Source of the DNA: Pithys albifrons albifrons
Taxonomy: Eukaryota; Chordata; Aves; Passeriformes; Thamnophilidae
Length of the DNA: 64,000 bases
NCBI RefSeq assembly: GCF_047495875.1
Contig: NC_092467.1
Location: 22,587,066-22,651,065, forward strand
Reading direction: 5' to 3'
Notes under the pieces: generated by a model
What the model saw: only the letters and a program-made list of their open reading frames with translations
Told to the model about the DNA's origin: nothing
Database searches by the model: none
Program-made: the position numbers and the translations under genes
Shown: piece after piece, positions 49,146 through 62,400 of the stretch
Layout: every line of letters starts with the position of its first letter
Position numbering within the stretch: position 1 is the stretch's first letter

Positions 49146-52100
49146 CTCTGTGCAGCCCAGACCTATCTCCTGTGGTTTATTCCTTACAGACCTGGTTGCA
49201 GCATCATGTGCTGTGTTAAGGATGTAGCTCCCTTTCACAGAGAGACTGTTCAGGCACAAGGTCTGTAGGAAGAGATATTAGACTAGATAACACAGATGGA
49301 AAAAATGAATGAGAAGCCCTTCATCAAATAAGATCCTCCTCCATCCCTGCAAACTTAACTTTCTGTGCATCTTCTGAGCTGCCTGGTTATATCAAAATTG
49401 TTTACAAATACTTTGACCTTTGTTTTCAATCTTTGTGCTATCCTTTTGCTGTAGGATTCTTCTGGCCTCACCTTTAGTCTGGCAATGAGGCTCACCATGT
49501 CAGGAGTCTGCTTTATTTAGGGAATCATAATACTTCTACTGCAGGATTGCAGTTCTCCCGGCCTTGAAAATTGTACTGTTGACATTCACTTCAAGAACTG
49601 CAAAAGTAGACTCAAGGTCTCCTTTTAAAATAGGAACTAAACATGCATAGCACAACATGCAAAAAGGCCCTTATCTCTTAGTTGGTTTTTCATTACCTCC
49701 TGTGGCTGTAATCTGATTGCTTTGCATATATTAATGAAGAAGAAAATAAAATATTTGTAATGATAGATGCATGGCATTCTGGGATTGATTATTTATTTTC
49801 CAAAAAGAAACACTCCAGTATTTATACATTTAGGCAGCTTTGGGATGCTGGTGGTGGTTCCTTAGCTGTTCTTGGGGCCATCATGATGCAATGAGATGAT
49901 GTATTGAACTCCATTCCCTGCTGGCTGTTCTTTTTCTAGGAATACCAGTATTTGGGCTGTGACTTTAGTTTGTGGTTTTGTTCAGTACTTGGTGGACCTC
50001 CAAAAAAGATGGCTCCTTGTCCAGATGTTTCAGACCCATTCCTCACAGAAACTGCTTTTGGAACAGAGGGCTGGAGTGAAGGGTTGCAGACAAGACACCC
50101 CTCCAACACACCCTGGAAACTTGCCTATGACTTGGACACTGAAACAAAAATGCTTGAAAAATCTTGATATTAATTACAATTAGGGAGAACCCAAGGGAAA
50201 AGCATGAGGTGTTCCAGCAGACACAGTAAGAAAAGTATCCAGGCTTTCCATTTATGATCTCCTTCCCGAGCACCAAATTTTTTCAAATAAGATTTACTTT
50301 AGGGAAGAACAGATGCTTGCGCTGAAAATGTGACTGGTTTTCATGTTATCCAGGGCTGTCAGTGGGTGTTGAATATTTATATGCTGTAGGAAAAAGGTGA
50401 TGAACTAGTTTGCTTCATAGTAGCTTTTTCTGCAGGAGTGAAAAAACCAAGAATTCTCAGATGAAGCTTCCTGTTAGTTGTTTTCAGTGTATGAATAGCA
50501 GGGATCATGGGAAAGAGTTTGTGGGTGATGAGAGAAAACTCCCCTGGGTTATGTAGTGAGAGGTTGGGGCAATTCTTACCTCTCAGCATGTGCTTGGTTT
50601 GACAGTGAAAATAAATAAGAGGGACCCAAGAAAGGGAGTTCTTGTATTTCTGAAAGGAAGCCTATGGAGGTGTTTTATATCATATTTTCGTTACAGTCTA
50701 TAGAACCTGACATCCTCTGATTTTGATCTCTACAGAGCTGTAAATGCCACAACGTATTGAGAAGGTGTGATGATCAGTGGGTCACTGATTGCCTATGGAG
50801 ATGTGCCTCTTTCAGCCACCTTGCTGCTACTCTGGAAAATCAAAACACAGCTACCTCACACTTGAAATGTTGTTGAGTCCTCCATCCCTCTTCTCTTCCA
50901 GTGGTGATAAGTGTAGAGATATTGAAGTGAAAACATCCATGACTTCCTTCTGTAATAGGTGAGAGCCTGAGCAGATGGAATATTTTTACCAGGGGCCAGG
51001 TCAGTACAGTCTTTTCACAGTAGGTGTGTACTTGAACAGGTCTCTGTTGACATGTTTTTATTTCCCCTTGAAGGCAGTTTCTCTATGATGAGTGAGGTTG
51101 TTGTAATCCTTCTCTCCTTCAGAGGAGGAATGTGAGAACGTGCATGCAGGTGTGTAGTCTCTCTCTAGAAGATGCCTCTCTGCCATGGTGGTGCTGCTCA
51201 CCTGTCACCTTTCGATTGCTGTCCTTGTTTTCTTGAAGACTTACCCATGAGTGGTTTGCAGTTTCACAAGAAAGAGTGTGGTACCTCATGGTGTTGGATG
51301 ATGAAGTAGTATCTTTAAACTTGTCCAGTGATGCAGAAAAGAAACTGCTGGTGAGAAGAAGCCAGTAATGGCAAGTGAAGTTCCTTCTAGAAACAAAGCA
51401 TTAAACTATATGATGTACTTGCACCTCTGCCAGTCCTGTCTCTGGCTGTTGTGGAACCAGGAATCTGACCCCAGTGCCAGAGCTGGGCAAGGTGAAGCCA
51501 AGCAGAACAGCGCAGGGCTTGTCATGCTGGTTGGGTGTGATTGTCGGGTGGGTTATAGATCAGGTAGTGTATGCACTGAAGGCTAACATGAGAGCATATG
51601 GGTATGTTAGAAATATGCTAGAACACTTAATGACAGTAGAAGTAAAATTGTCTATGTTTATTAACTCTTTTCATTTGTAAGCTTGAGTTGTTCTGGAACT
51701 AGGTATTCTAGAAAGGACTGAGTTCCCACCATAGTATTAACACAGCTTTATCACAAATCGCTCTGGTGTTTTAAGCAGAAGGGTGGTCCCAGGAATTATC
51801 AATTCCTTGGCACAGGACCGATTGGCTCAGTGAGTTCTCTGGGTTTCTCCCAGCATTGCTTTGTGGATTAGGGAGAGTTTGAGAGGGAAGAGATCTATCT
51901 CCTGGTAAAAATGATGGCTGCTGCGTGTTTCACTCTCATATTCTCTGCTACAATGAAAGGGGGATTATAGCTGTACTTTCAAATGTCTGAAAGTTGTTGA
52001 CAGGAACAGTGAGAAATCTCAGATGCTATCTATATTTCCAGATCTCAGTTGTTTTATTCAGTTCTAGCTGCAATAAATTTCAATGAGGAGAGAAAAAAAA

Positions 52101-52360
52101 TGGCATGTCTCTTCCCTCTATTCTATTTCAGTGCCTTTGGGGCAACCTACTGCCCTTCTTGGTCTGTTAAGCCATTAGCATTATTTACAGTGCTCAGTTT
52201 TTGGAGGGTGAGGATAGGAAGTGTTGCCCAGAATCCCCAGTGCTGTGTGGCTTTCACGGGCCTAACCTGGGGGAATCTTGTGTGCAGCTGTGTTTCATAC
52301 TTCCCATAGTGGGAATGGAAGTCGCTTTGCTCCCCGCTGTTTCTGTGGGATGAAGGAAGA
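49146..52360. other. Unassigned intronic DNA
   Basis: No recognisable gene or repeat. Short overlapping open frames only. Confidence 0.5.
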
Positions 52361-52960
52361 AGGACTCAGCCAATGCTATGGGATATAGAGGTCCGTTTTC
52401 CCCTGAACAACAGGGTTCTGGTGGACCCAACACTCAGGGGAGGTGAGACACACTTTTATCCTCAGATCCCTGGAGCAGGAGATGGTAGGGCCACGAGGGA
52501 TCCTCACCCAGGTAGGAGTGATGCACACATAGATGTGGGAGACAGGCAAGGGGTACCATGCTGAACTCCACTGGTTTTTTCATGCTCAGATTCTGCCTTG
52601 ACCAGCGTGCCATGGAGTAAATGGAGGTGTGCATCATGCACATCAGGGAGACGTTCTCATCATGGACTTGCATATTGCCCACTCCGGTGCGAAGAGGCCA
52701 AGGAGGAGACCACATCTGGCACATGCCTGTGCAGTACAATCCCTTTCACACCACAGATGTGTGGCCAACCACTGCCCAGCTCTGACAGGGCTCAGCAGAG
52801 GAAAGCTGTGCCCCTGTGCTGCCCCAGGCTGCTTAGCTGTGCCGTACCCAGAGCCAGCCTGGTTTCCCCACTCAGGGTTCCAAATAAATACCCCCTGAGT
52901 GAAGTGGTGTTGACTTCTTCATAACTGTTTGCTTGAAGGAGCGGTACGTTTGTAGAGTAG
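52361..52960. other. GC-richer ORF-dense block, possible decayed retrocopy
   Basis: This 600-base block is richer in GC than its flanks and carries open frames in several phases: 52373-52564, 52598-52924 and 52629-52898 on plus, and 52434-52739 and 52792-53031 on minus. The plus frames contain LRGGETHFYP and, after a frame change, GDVLIMDLHIAHSGAKR. Both vaguely recall Fe(II)/2-oxoglutarate dioxygenase strands, but no full domain can be traced. An AATAAA stands near 52883. It could be a frameshifted retrocopy or coincidence, and I assign no identity. Confidence 0.3.
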
Positions 52961-55900
52961 ATGGGAGTCATGGGTGCTGTTTGAGGTGCAATTGCAGTCC
53001 CCAGTCTTTGACAATCTCTCGGTACTCTCATGAAACCTTAACAAAAGCCACTTTAGGAACTTCTGCCTTGGGAATCCTTTGCCTGAAAGGCACCAGATTT
53101 GGATTCTAAATCTTAATCTTCATTTCATGAGGCACTTGCTCATTTTTAGACTATGTCTGACTATTTTAGAGCACTTGGAGCTTACTTTTAAGCCAAGATC
53201 TTTCTAGGAAAGATTTTAACTTTGGCAGAAACTGTACACAGTTGTAATATTCTTCTGTTGGGAAAGCTGGAACTGATCATTTATGTTCTGAGAAAAGACT
53301 GGTTTTCATTTTACAAAAGAAAGGGAATTAAACCCCAGGTTAGGAAGAACAAAAATAAAGAATTCCCCTGCTTTTATTTATACAGGCCACATACTTCCGT
53401 ACGCAGCCCCAGTGGCATGGAAACCCCATGGTGACCCAGTCATTGTGCAGCACAGAATGGAGATTAATCTGGAGAGCAGTAGGTAATGAAATGAGTAGCT
53501 TTAGGTTTTTTCATTGTGTTAGCAGTGAGGGTATTAAGGGCTCTAAGTGAGAGAAATACACTTGCTACTGTTTCGAGGGGGGCATTTATCTGAAGAGTCA
53601 GTTTAAAACATCATTATACAGAAGTCTACAACCTCTTCTATTTGTGTTTATATTTTTGGTCAAAGACCAAGAGGTAGGAAATACTCATTATCAGAAGGAA
53701 CTGCAGGTGTTTAAGTCTATGGTATTATACACTCCAGCCATTAAGGTGGCAAAGGACAGAAGAGGGTTTTTTTCCAGTGCATTTAATTATTCTCCCTCCT
53801 TTTGCCTGCTTTTGTATTACTTAATCTCTTTGTACCTGAGCTTCCTACCTGTAAATGGGAGTGAAGATTCCTACTAAATGTTCCGGTTTCCCAGAGAGAC
53901 AATAAGAACAGACAAGTTAGGGCCTCACAGCAAGTTGGAGGCCACAGTGTGCAAAGAAAAAGAATCTTCTATTGTATTGGCTCTGTAGTTTAGTTTGACC
54001 TTATAGAGCTTTCTAAGACAGAATTAAAAAGGATCTCTGATACTGACACACAACAAACAGGGTTTTGGAGCAGACACTTCGTGGACCTATAGCAAAGTTT
54101 GTGCTGCCTTAAGCCACTGTTGGTGGGTGCATAGCAAAGTGGCCCTGCTCTATCCAGGGAGCAGTTGCCTGTGCAAACAGACAGCACTCACTAGAGATCC
54201 TGGAGACTGGGCAGGCTGTGCTTGGACTTACGGCACAGGGAGGTGCTTTCTGGACAAGATCACAAATTGCCAGCTTCTCTAATGTACATGCCAGAAAAAT
54301 CTGTGTAAAGATGTCTAACATCTTGGTAACTCTTTTTTTAAAGCCTGTCTTTTTGAAATCTAAATGCTGTAAGTGTGAATGTTGTGTTATTCCTGGGCAT
54401 CCCAGGCATCTCCTGGGATGACTTTCACATCATACAGAAGCAATGCTTTGAAACTGGTCTCTACTACTTGTCTCATAATCTTTCTGTTCTACCTCAAGCA
54501 TCTCATAGCAGCCTCCTTTTTGTGCTCCACTTTCTTTGTAAAAGCATGGTCCTGCATCATGAAAATTTTCCAAACTACCTAAACATACACAAGGAGAAAG
54601 GATTTTGAGAAATCAAAATTGGTTAATTTTAATTAAGTTTTACAAGGAGAAGCTGCATGAGGGTGAAAGGCCCAAAGATGAGACTCTTCCCAGCCCTGTG
54701 TGCTTGCTTTTCTGTGTTCCTGGCTTGAGAAAGTGACTTTGCATTTGATTATAAACACACCAGCACTTCGATTGCTGACCTTTGATAATCACACGAAGCA
54801 GGCACTTGGCACAACTATCTCCTTGTTTCGGTCACTCAGCCTTCTTACAAGGCCCATTGTGGTTGAGGTGGAGATGGTGCTGCTCACTCTAGATACTGTC
54901 CCCCTTGTGGTCCTCTCAATCCTGGCTGTACTGTGAGCTGTGATGTACCATCACTCCTATCCTTGCTTTTGGCAAGACCAGCACCTACTTTTCCTTAGAA
55001 CAAGGCTGTGAGCAGTGAATTCAAGACCTGCACGAAATTGTTACTGGACTGGAAACAAAAGCAAAGGAAAAGCCTGCACAACAAGACCAAGAAGTTATTT
55101 GAATTAAAGGCACCTGATGTCTCCCACTGGGCACTGGATACCTGGTACACAGTGTCATTTGAGGGGTAAATGGCAGTACCGACTTCTCTTACCAAGGGAT
55201 TTTGCCTTCTGTGGCTTTCTCCCTGCTGCCTTGAAGAGCCAGTTTGGAAGTTTAGAGCCCTAGGATGAACAGGAGATATTCTGGGAAGAAGGAGAAACTG
55301 GGGGTGTCACATGTGAGAAACAGGAATCCTACCTTTTCTAGGCCTCCCTGATTTTTTGTGTCATTGGGCAGATGGGACCAGGTGTGCTTTCTGCTCTCCA
55401 CATCCCTTCAGGGCTCTTACTCTGAGAGTCTGGGTGCATTCTTAATGTCAGTGGCTTGTGGGAAAAACATGACAACCATGATAAAAAGGAACTGGAGGAA
55501 GGAACTGGGATTTATATTACCTTTGAAATAATAATACCCTCTTTTCTTTTTCCATGTTGCCCTGCTTATCTAGGTTGTTGGCTCACTCCCTCACCGTGCC
55601 TCTGAACAAAATGAACTGTGCACAGGGCTCTGTACATACCATCCCGAGCAGGCCTGTGGCAGTAATGCCTGTTGGGCTGTTTGAATGGATGCCCATCACT
55701 TTTCCTATCTGCTTCTAACATGTGGACAAGAGACTGAAATGCAAAACGTGTGCAGTGGCCAGGCTTCACACCAGCACATGGGGGAAATGTGTGTGGGCAC
55801 ATTTACCTGTGGGTGAGAACTCAAGCTGATGCCCACTGGTTTGATCTTTGTCTTTGAAAGATGTCATAGGTCGAGTACGTGGCTGAACAAAAATGAACTC

Positions 55901-56354
55901 TTATTAATTGGAGTGCTTATAAAAATTAAACTTTCATGGAGAAATGCTTCTGTGGCCTTCATTTTATATAGCCCCTTCTGCAGTTAACAAGTTATTACTG
56001 AAGGATTATAAAAGCATTATGTGCACAGTACTCGTGCTTCACATAAACCCAACATTGTTTAACTTCTCCTTTAGACTCAAAGGGACTGGACAATGAAAAC
56101 TTCATACAAACTCAGCAGGGAATGTCAAGATAAAGCTTTGCAGTAGAAGGTTAACCAGATTGTTGGTACCTTTGTGGGATGCTCCAACAGGCCTCTGCTC
56201 TAACAGGACAGCCTCTGCATGGCAGCTTAGTTTATCTGGATCCCATAAGAGGAGTTTTGCTGCCATACATATCCTTTTCTCAGAGGAAGGTGTCAGGTCT
56301 GCTTTCCTTATTACTAGCTTGTTATCATAAGACGGGCACTGGGGCACTGGGAGA
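52961..56354. other. Unassigned intronic DNA
   Basis: No recognisable gene, RNA or repeat family. Confidence 0.5.
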
Positions 56355-56420
56355 AACGGGTTTAGAGAGACCTTTGGAGGTCACCAAGCCCACCCCCTGC
56401 TCAGGGCATGGCCATCTTCA
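56355..56420 (-). mobile_element. Short CR1 remnant
   Basis: The plus strand reads GGTTTAGAGAGACCTTTGGA, GGTCACCAAGCCCACCCCCT, GCTCAGGGCA. This fits the antisense CR1 box (GGAAGGGACCTCTGGAGATCATCTAGTCCAACCCCCTGCTC in related copies, abbreviated here) with several substitutions. It lacks the ATTCTATG tail, so it is a small degraded piece. Confidence 0.5.
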
Positions 56421-59400
56421 GTTAGTCTGTGACAAGAACTGCTGCAAGCTGGGTGGTGCATGCAGCCTCCCAGAGCACAGACATCTGCCAGGAAGGGGTG
56501 ATGCAAATTCCTCTCTGCATGTGTAATGAATCTTCTGCCTTTTTGTAATTAAGTGCTCATGCCTTCTCTTCCATGCAGCCTCTAAAGACATTTAGAGAGG
56601 TGGCAGGCTTAAGGAGACAAACATTAAAGAAAGGAAGCTTGTGAGTATAAGAATGGAATTTTTTTTCCAAAAATAATTTCAGAAAAAGTTAGTGTTTAGG
56701 CAGTCTTTATACGCATGAGGTGTATGGCAGCTCCTTATATTTCCAGGGCTGCAGGCTGAAGAGTGCTTGTGCAGGTGCTGACTGCCTGGAGCATTTTGGT
56801 TTTCCCTCCCAAGGAAGGCATGCCTGCGAACCACAAGGATAGACCTTCTGGCAAAGCTGAAAAGCTTCAGCCACCTGACACTGCTCATGGAAAAAAAACC
56901 CTGCAGGGTACTTGTGTAAGAGTATAAGAAAAAGGATAACCACCACTCATCCTCTTTTTCAAATCACTTTTTGTATTTAGTAGATCAGACTCTTTCAGAA
57001 ACTCTGACCCTCGCCATGGTTGTAGTTGATGCTAATTAGAAGGTTTTCCCTAATACTCAGTGTGGGTGGGTATGTCTCCAGATGTACTACCTGAAGCCTG
57101 GGCTTTAACTGCTGAATCCTGTTTTTTGGTATCTTTTTCTCATGCCTTCCACTCTGAGGAAGCTGCAGGTGATCATACCCCGATTCCAGAAAGATGGAGC
57201 CAGTCCACCCCAGCAGTTTAGTTGGAAAAGTTGGTGCAAGCTGTGCTATTTTCACCAGCTATTAAGAGCAGCTGGCACTCAAAGAGAAGATTTCAGGTGG
57301 CAGGCAAGACTTTTTCCCTTTTGAGTTCAAATCTAAACAAAAATATAAACAAATAGTACTTAATTTCTTAAACAGTTCTGCTCATTGGTGATGCTGTAAG
57401 AACTAGCTTGGGAAGGTAAGTCAGGACTGATTACCTTGACGCATACAGGGTTGTAGATTAAGCATTTCCATTTGAATCTTTTGTTTTTATATGTGCTGCT
57501 TCTCAAGACTGGTGGAGTAATGATGCTTAAGCTTTGAGGTGATGAGCGAAATGCATTTTTCTTCAGATTCACTTAGGGTAGAATAGTGGGGTGGGGGTTT
57601 TTGCAGAATTAACAAAAGAGGGCATGGGAAAGACGTTGCTGTCCACCAACAATCCCTTGTCTGTGCACACCTCTCTTCCTTACAGGCGGTCTGGAGTCTA
57701 TAGGAAATGTGACTGCAAAATTCAGTAAATGTGTGTTGTGTTGGGAATACACGTGAATGTGATGCAAAGGAAGAAAAGGAGAGTTCAAAGACAAATATTC
57801 TGTAGGATGATAAGTCAGAAGGCTGTATATTGTAATTAGGAGTAGCACTTCTAGATTTTTCATGGGGTGTTAATTTCTTCATAATCTGAAATAATTGAGT
57901 CAAGTCGTATTCTTCTTTTTTCCTCCTTCCTTAGGGAGAATAGAAGGGGACTGGCTACTTTGGTCCCACCCATACTTCATTCTTCTGCAATCTATTTATA
58001 GCCTCTGCAGAGGGCAAGGAAGGAGGGAGACCTTGGAGAAACAGGGAGGCTTAGCCTTGTTTGTTTTACATTTGAAACCCGACTTTAACCCCTTCCTTGC
58101 TTAACTACCCTGTGATCATCAGAAATCTGTTACATTTGGCAAATAAATTAGTGCATCTCTTGCTGTCAGCTCCAAAAATAAAATAGATATGTTCTCTCAG
58201 AATTATTACACATTATTAACTGCCCTTCAGTATTTACGAAACTGTCATCTGTTGTTGTGTGCTGGTCTTGTCTCCGTGCTGTGACTCTGTGTGTGTGTGT
58301 GTGTGTCGCACACGTGAGGCTCCCATCCTCTCCAGAGGTGCTCCGTGGGCTCTGCTGTGGCAGCGGGTGAAAGGAAGAGTGAGCCTGGCTGATACTTTCA
58401 GATTCACTGTGCTGAAGAGATAAATGGAATTGCCAGAGGGTTACTAATACCCTTTAAAAGAAGAAATATTCTCTCTCCCAAAGGATATGTCAAAAATTAG
58501 AGCAATTACATTTGTATCATGAACCTCGGTACCAAAGGGAACAGGGAAGGGGAATGGGGAATGCAGTGGAAGGAACAGGACACAGAGTTCCCATTCTGTG
58601 CTCCACACTAAGTAGCTGGGTTTAAAACTGGGACAGGAGAAAATGGTTATCAGGATTTTTCTTAAATATGTTTTTTCACAAATGTAGGTATGAGCAGGGA
58701 GTGGCTTTCCAGTATCACTAGGATGCAGAATATGTTACAGCTGCATATTCTGACACAGTATAGTCCTGTCCCTGTGCAGCAGTATTTGTGTGCACAAAGA
58801 AAGCAGGCTCTCTCTAGCACCCTGTGTTGGTAGAGCAGCACTTCTCAAAGTGGGAATGAAAGTAAAGGTGGCTTTTTCTTCTAGGTTAACGTCAAAGGAT
58901 TTTTATTTATTAAACTGAGTTGTCTCTGCTGCAGCCTCTGCCACAGCGTAACTGGAGATGCCCTGCTTGCAAATGTCTGGGAAATCAGTCTATTTTCCAT
59001 CTGTAAGTAATGTTTTAGTGTTTAATGCAATTTATCTTCACTCACATCCCAAAAGATGTCAACACTAAAACATTTGCTACAGACATCATAAACTCGAGAC
59101 ATTGGCAAGCACTGCTGAACAGAGCAGAAACAGTGGCAGTGAATACATATTTTTAAACCATCTGGTATGCAAGTGCTATTGGATCAAAAATTGACATGAT
59201 GTAAAAAACTCACCACTGTTTGTCAGATGACCTTTGGGCAGTCAACAGAGAAGTCAGTACTGCATGTAAATGCACTTGAAACAGTACGGTCTGTCTCAGT
59301 TCATACTTCTGGGCCTTGTTCCCTCCCTTGCCAGGTTTCAGAAACTAATAGGCTTATTTAGTAACGTTTAGAAGCAGCTCAGATAAGCCAGTGCCTTGAG

Positions 59401-62400
59401 GGCTTTGCGCACCACTCAGCTCTCTGCATACGCACTTCCTTCCCTCTGTGGCCTGCAGGGAAGCAGAGTTTCAAGAGCCATGGGTGGGAAAGATCCCTTT
59501 TCTTTTTTCTCCACTTGTGTGTTTTGATGTTTTGCTTTCTATCCAGTTTTCCCTTTGTCAGGAGCAGCTTGCATAGGTAGTATATACACGTGAACATGTG
59601 CACACAGACGCGGGCGCCGCTGTGTATTTTGTCTTTGGGTTATATGCCTGAAGTGGGAAGAGGACTCATGGGGCTCTTCGTGTTTTGATGGAGAAGGCCC
59701 TTGAAAACAAGTAGCCCAGTTATTGCCAGTCTTTGGCTAAGGGTACTGTGTACTTCAGCAGGGACATCTCTGCAGACAGCTGTTCCCTAAATAAATATTG
59801 CAGAGTCTCTAGATTTTCCCCTTTTCCTTCCCAGAGGATTTCTAGCTCATTTTCTGACCATGCATCAGGTGAATATGTGTTTATTGCCGCCTGAGTAGCA
59901 GCCAGCCTGAGGAATCATGAAATTTCTCAATTAGCCCCTAAAACACGATGGAAAGTAGGGGCCCTACAAGCTAAAAGTCTGAAAGGCTGAGCATGTGCAG
60001 TCTCCCTCAGTTACAGGTGCCTCAGAATGACCCCAGAGAAAAGTGGCGCATAGCTCCTTCCATGAAAAAGCCAGCTACTGTAGAAACCTGGCCACCCCCA
60101 CACAGAGCAACCACACTTCTGCCTTGAATGGTTGAATTAGGCTTTAAAATACACTGTGTAACACAGATTACTTGGAATCAAAACAATGGTAAAAACAATC
60201 AAGTGAAAATCAAGGTACCATCTTTCTGAAGTAGTGACAGGTTGTCCTACAACATCTCCCTGTCTCAAAATGTGTATAAAACATCATGTCCACAACAGGC
60301 TTTTGAGACAAACACCTGATTACTACACAGGTGTGTGAGGAAATCTGCAGCACCTCCACCCTTTCTTTTGCTGCAGCTTTACATTTTTTCTTTCCTTTGA
60401 AGAAAGAGGTAATTTCCAGATTAATGCTGTCTCTTTATAAACAGACTTAACTAGGTTGCTCTATATCTCTTTGTCTTGGAGGCTGAATAATACACAGATG
60501 ATAGCAGTAGGAGTAATTTGCTCCATTAAAAGTAGCTGATAGTACAGTTTCATTAGGCAAAAATGAAAAGACTCAGTATGGATTAAGCACCTGAGTTTTA
60601 GTCTCTGCCCTGTAGGTTTATGTGTACAGGAAAGACAGCTACATCTCCTGGAAGGTGAAGTTGCCCTGAATTCACTGCTAGCATTTGAAAAGCAGCTCTG
60701 TGGACAGATATTCCTTGCTGAAAGAGAGCCTTTTACTCAGTGGCAGACTAGGAGGAGGGATGGGGTTGCCCAGGAGTCTTTGGGATTATGAACGGGGTAA
60801 GTTTAAGTGAAACGTCTTCCAGAGTCCTTTGCATTGAGAAGATGGGGAGATAAGCCAGTAAACCAAGGAGTGGACTTCTCTCCTGCTCACATGCACTAGC
60901 AACTTCTGGATTTGCCTAAGTCTGTTGACAGAAATGCATATTAATTACACGTTCTGGGGCTACTGAATCAGAGGGGAGGTGGCATAGGGTATGCTGAGGC
61001 CATTCTTAGGCATTGTTTTCCTTATTCCCATAAGAAAGATACTGATATCACAGAGATCTCTAGTTCAGGCTTTAAATAAGCTAGAACCGAAGTACAAACC
61101 TATTTTTAGATGACTTTAAAATATCCTGACATGTTTACCAAGCTGGCTTTGAACCAGCTAAAATGCGTAAACAGTTAATACAATATATTGCTGAGACAGT
61201 GAATTTCTGCTTTCTTAAATTGTGGGTTAGTAAGTGCTTTTCTTCACCACACAAGCACTGGAAATGAAAATACCAATGTAAGCAACAGTGACACTGACAT
61301 GGTGTCAGTCTCCAAGCATCCTCTTGATACATGCTAGCACCACTATACCTTCTCCAAAGTCACATTTTGTATTCAGGCACACATTGAAAAAGATAAAACA
61401 AAACTACAATGCACAGCCTTCCATCTAGCTTTCTAATGCTGTATTGCTTAATAATTTAAGGACAGTGATAGCCTAAAAATTGCAGTCTTAGCAGCTTCAC
61501 ATAACCTACATTAGACAGAGGGGGAATATCATATTTATTACATACTCAAGATGTCTGACTTTATCAGGAAAGAAATCTCTGCGTTTGGCACTATATCACT
61601 TAGAAGGGCTCAGCTATATGTTCTGTATTACCAACAAATCCATGTATAATCATTTTAAGAGGCTGGTGTTCATGGTCTGTGCTTCCCCCAGTGCTACTCT
61701 TGAGGCCTCACTGGAATGAACAGCAGCTCTTCTGGGACAGCACAGAGAGGGAGAGTGAAGCCAACTTGATTATTGCAAAGTAGAGTTGTGTTTTGGTCCT
61801 GATAGTTTTCCTGTTCCCCACGAAGACACCAGTCCTCGGCAGATCCCTCTGCCTTAGCAGCTGTGGCATCAGAAGCAGTGCAGCTGTACTGCCACCAGGC
61901 CTGCTGGCTCTGCAGGTTGAGTGGTGTTGTTTGTGGTGTTTTCTGGTGTCATGCTTTTGGAAATGGTGTGATTCCAGTTATGAGGTTGTTTTTTCTCTTT
62001 AGGAAGGTGTGACATTAGTGCAGGACTAAAAGGTCATGGGAATTGCTTTGTAGCAAGGTAATTTCTGAGTACAGGGGACATTGAATCCAAATTATAATAC
62101 ATCTTAATGTTATGTTCATACACTGTTAAGGTTTTATCAGTACTAAACCAGAAAAATTTATTCATCCCTTGAGAATGCAGATGCTTCATGGGGCCTGCTA
62201 TTGACTGTAGCAGAAAAGGAATTTGATTTCTGGGCTTTGAAGGTCTGTAGAGAGCACTGATCCTTGGGAGATTAGAATATTTCCATAAATATGGCAGGGA
62301 ATATTGTGGTGTCAACAATGACACATGCACACAAAATCTCTGTTCTTCTCACACTGGTTTCTTCTTGCAGGCTTTGTGACTTTAGCTAGGTTTTGGTTTT

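Noticed and set aside
57035..57065. AGAAGGTTTTCCCTAATACTCAG resembles an antisense CR1 box
   Set aside because: Similarity stops after about 23 bases and no neighbouring CR1 landmarks follow, so it is too short to call.
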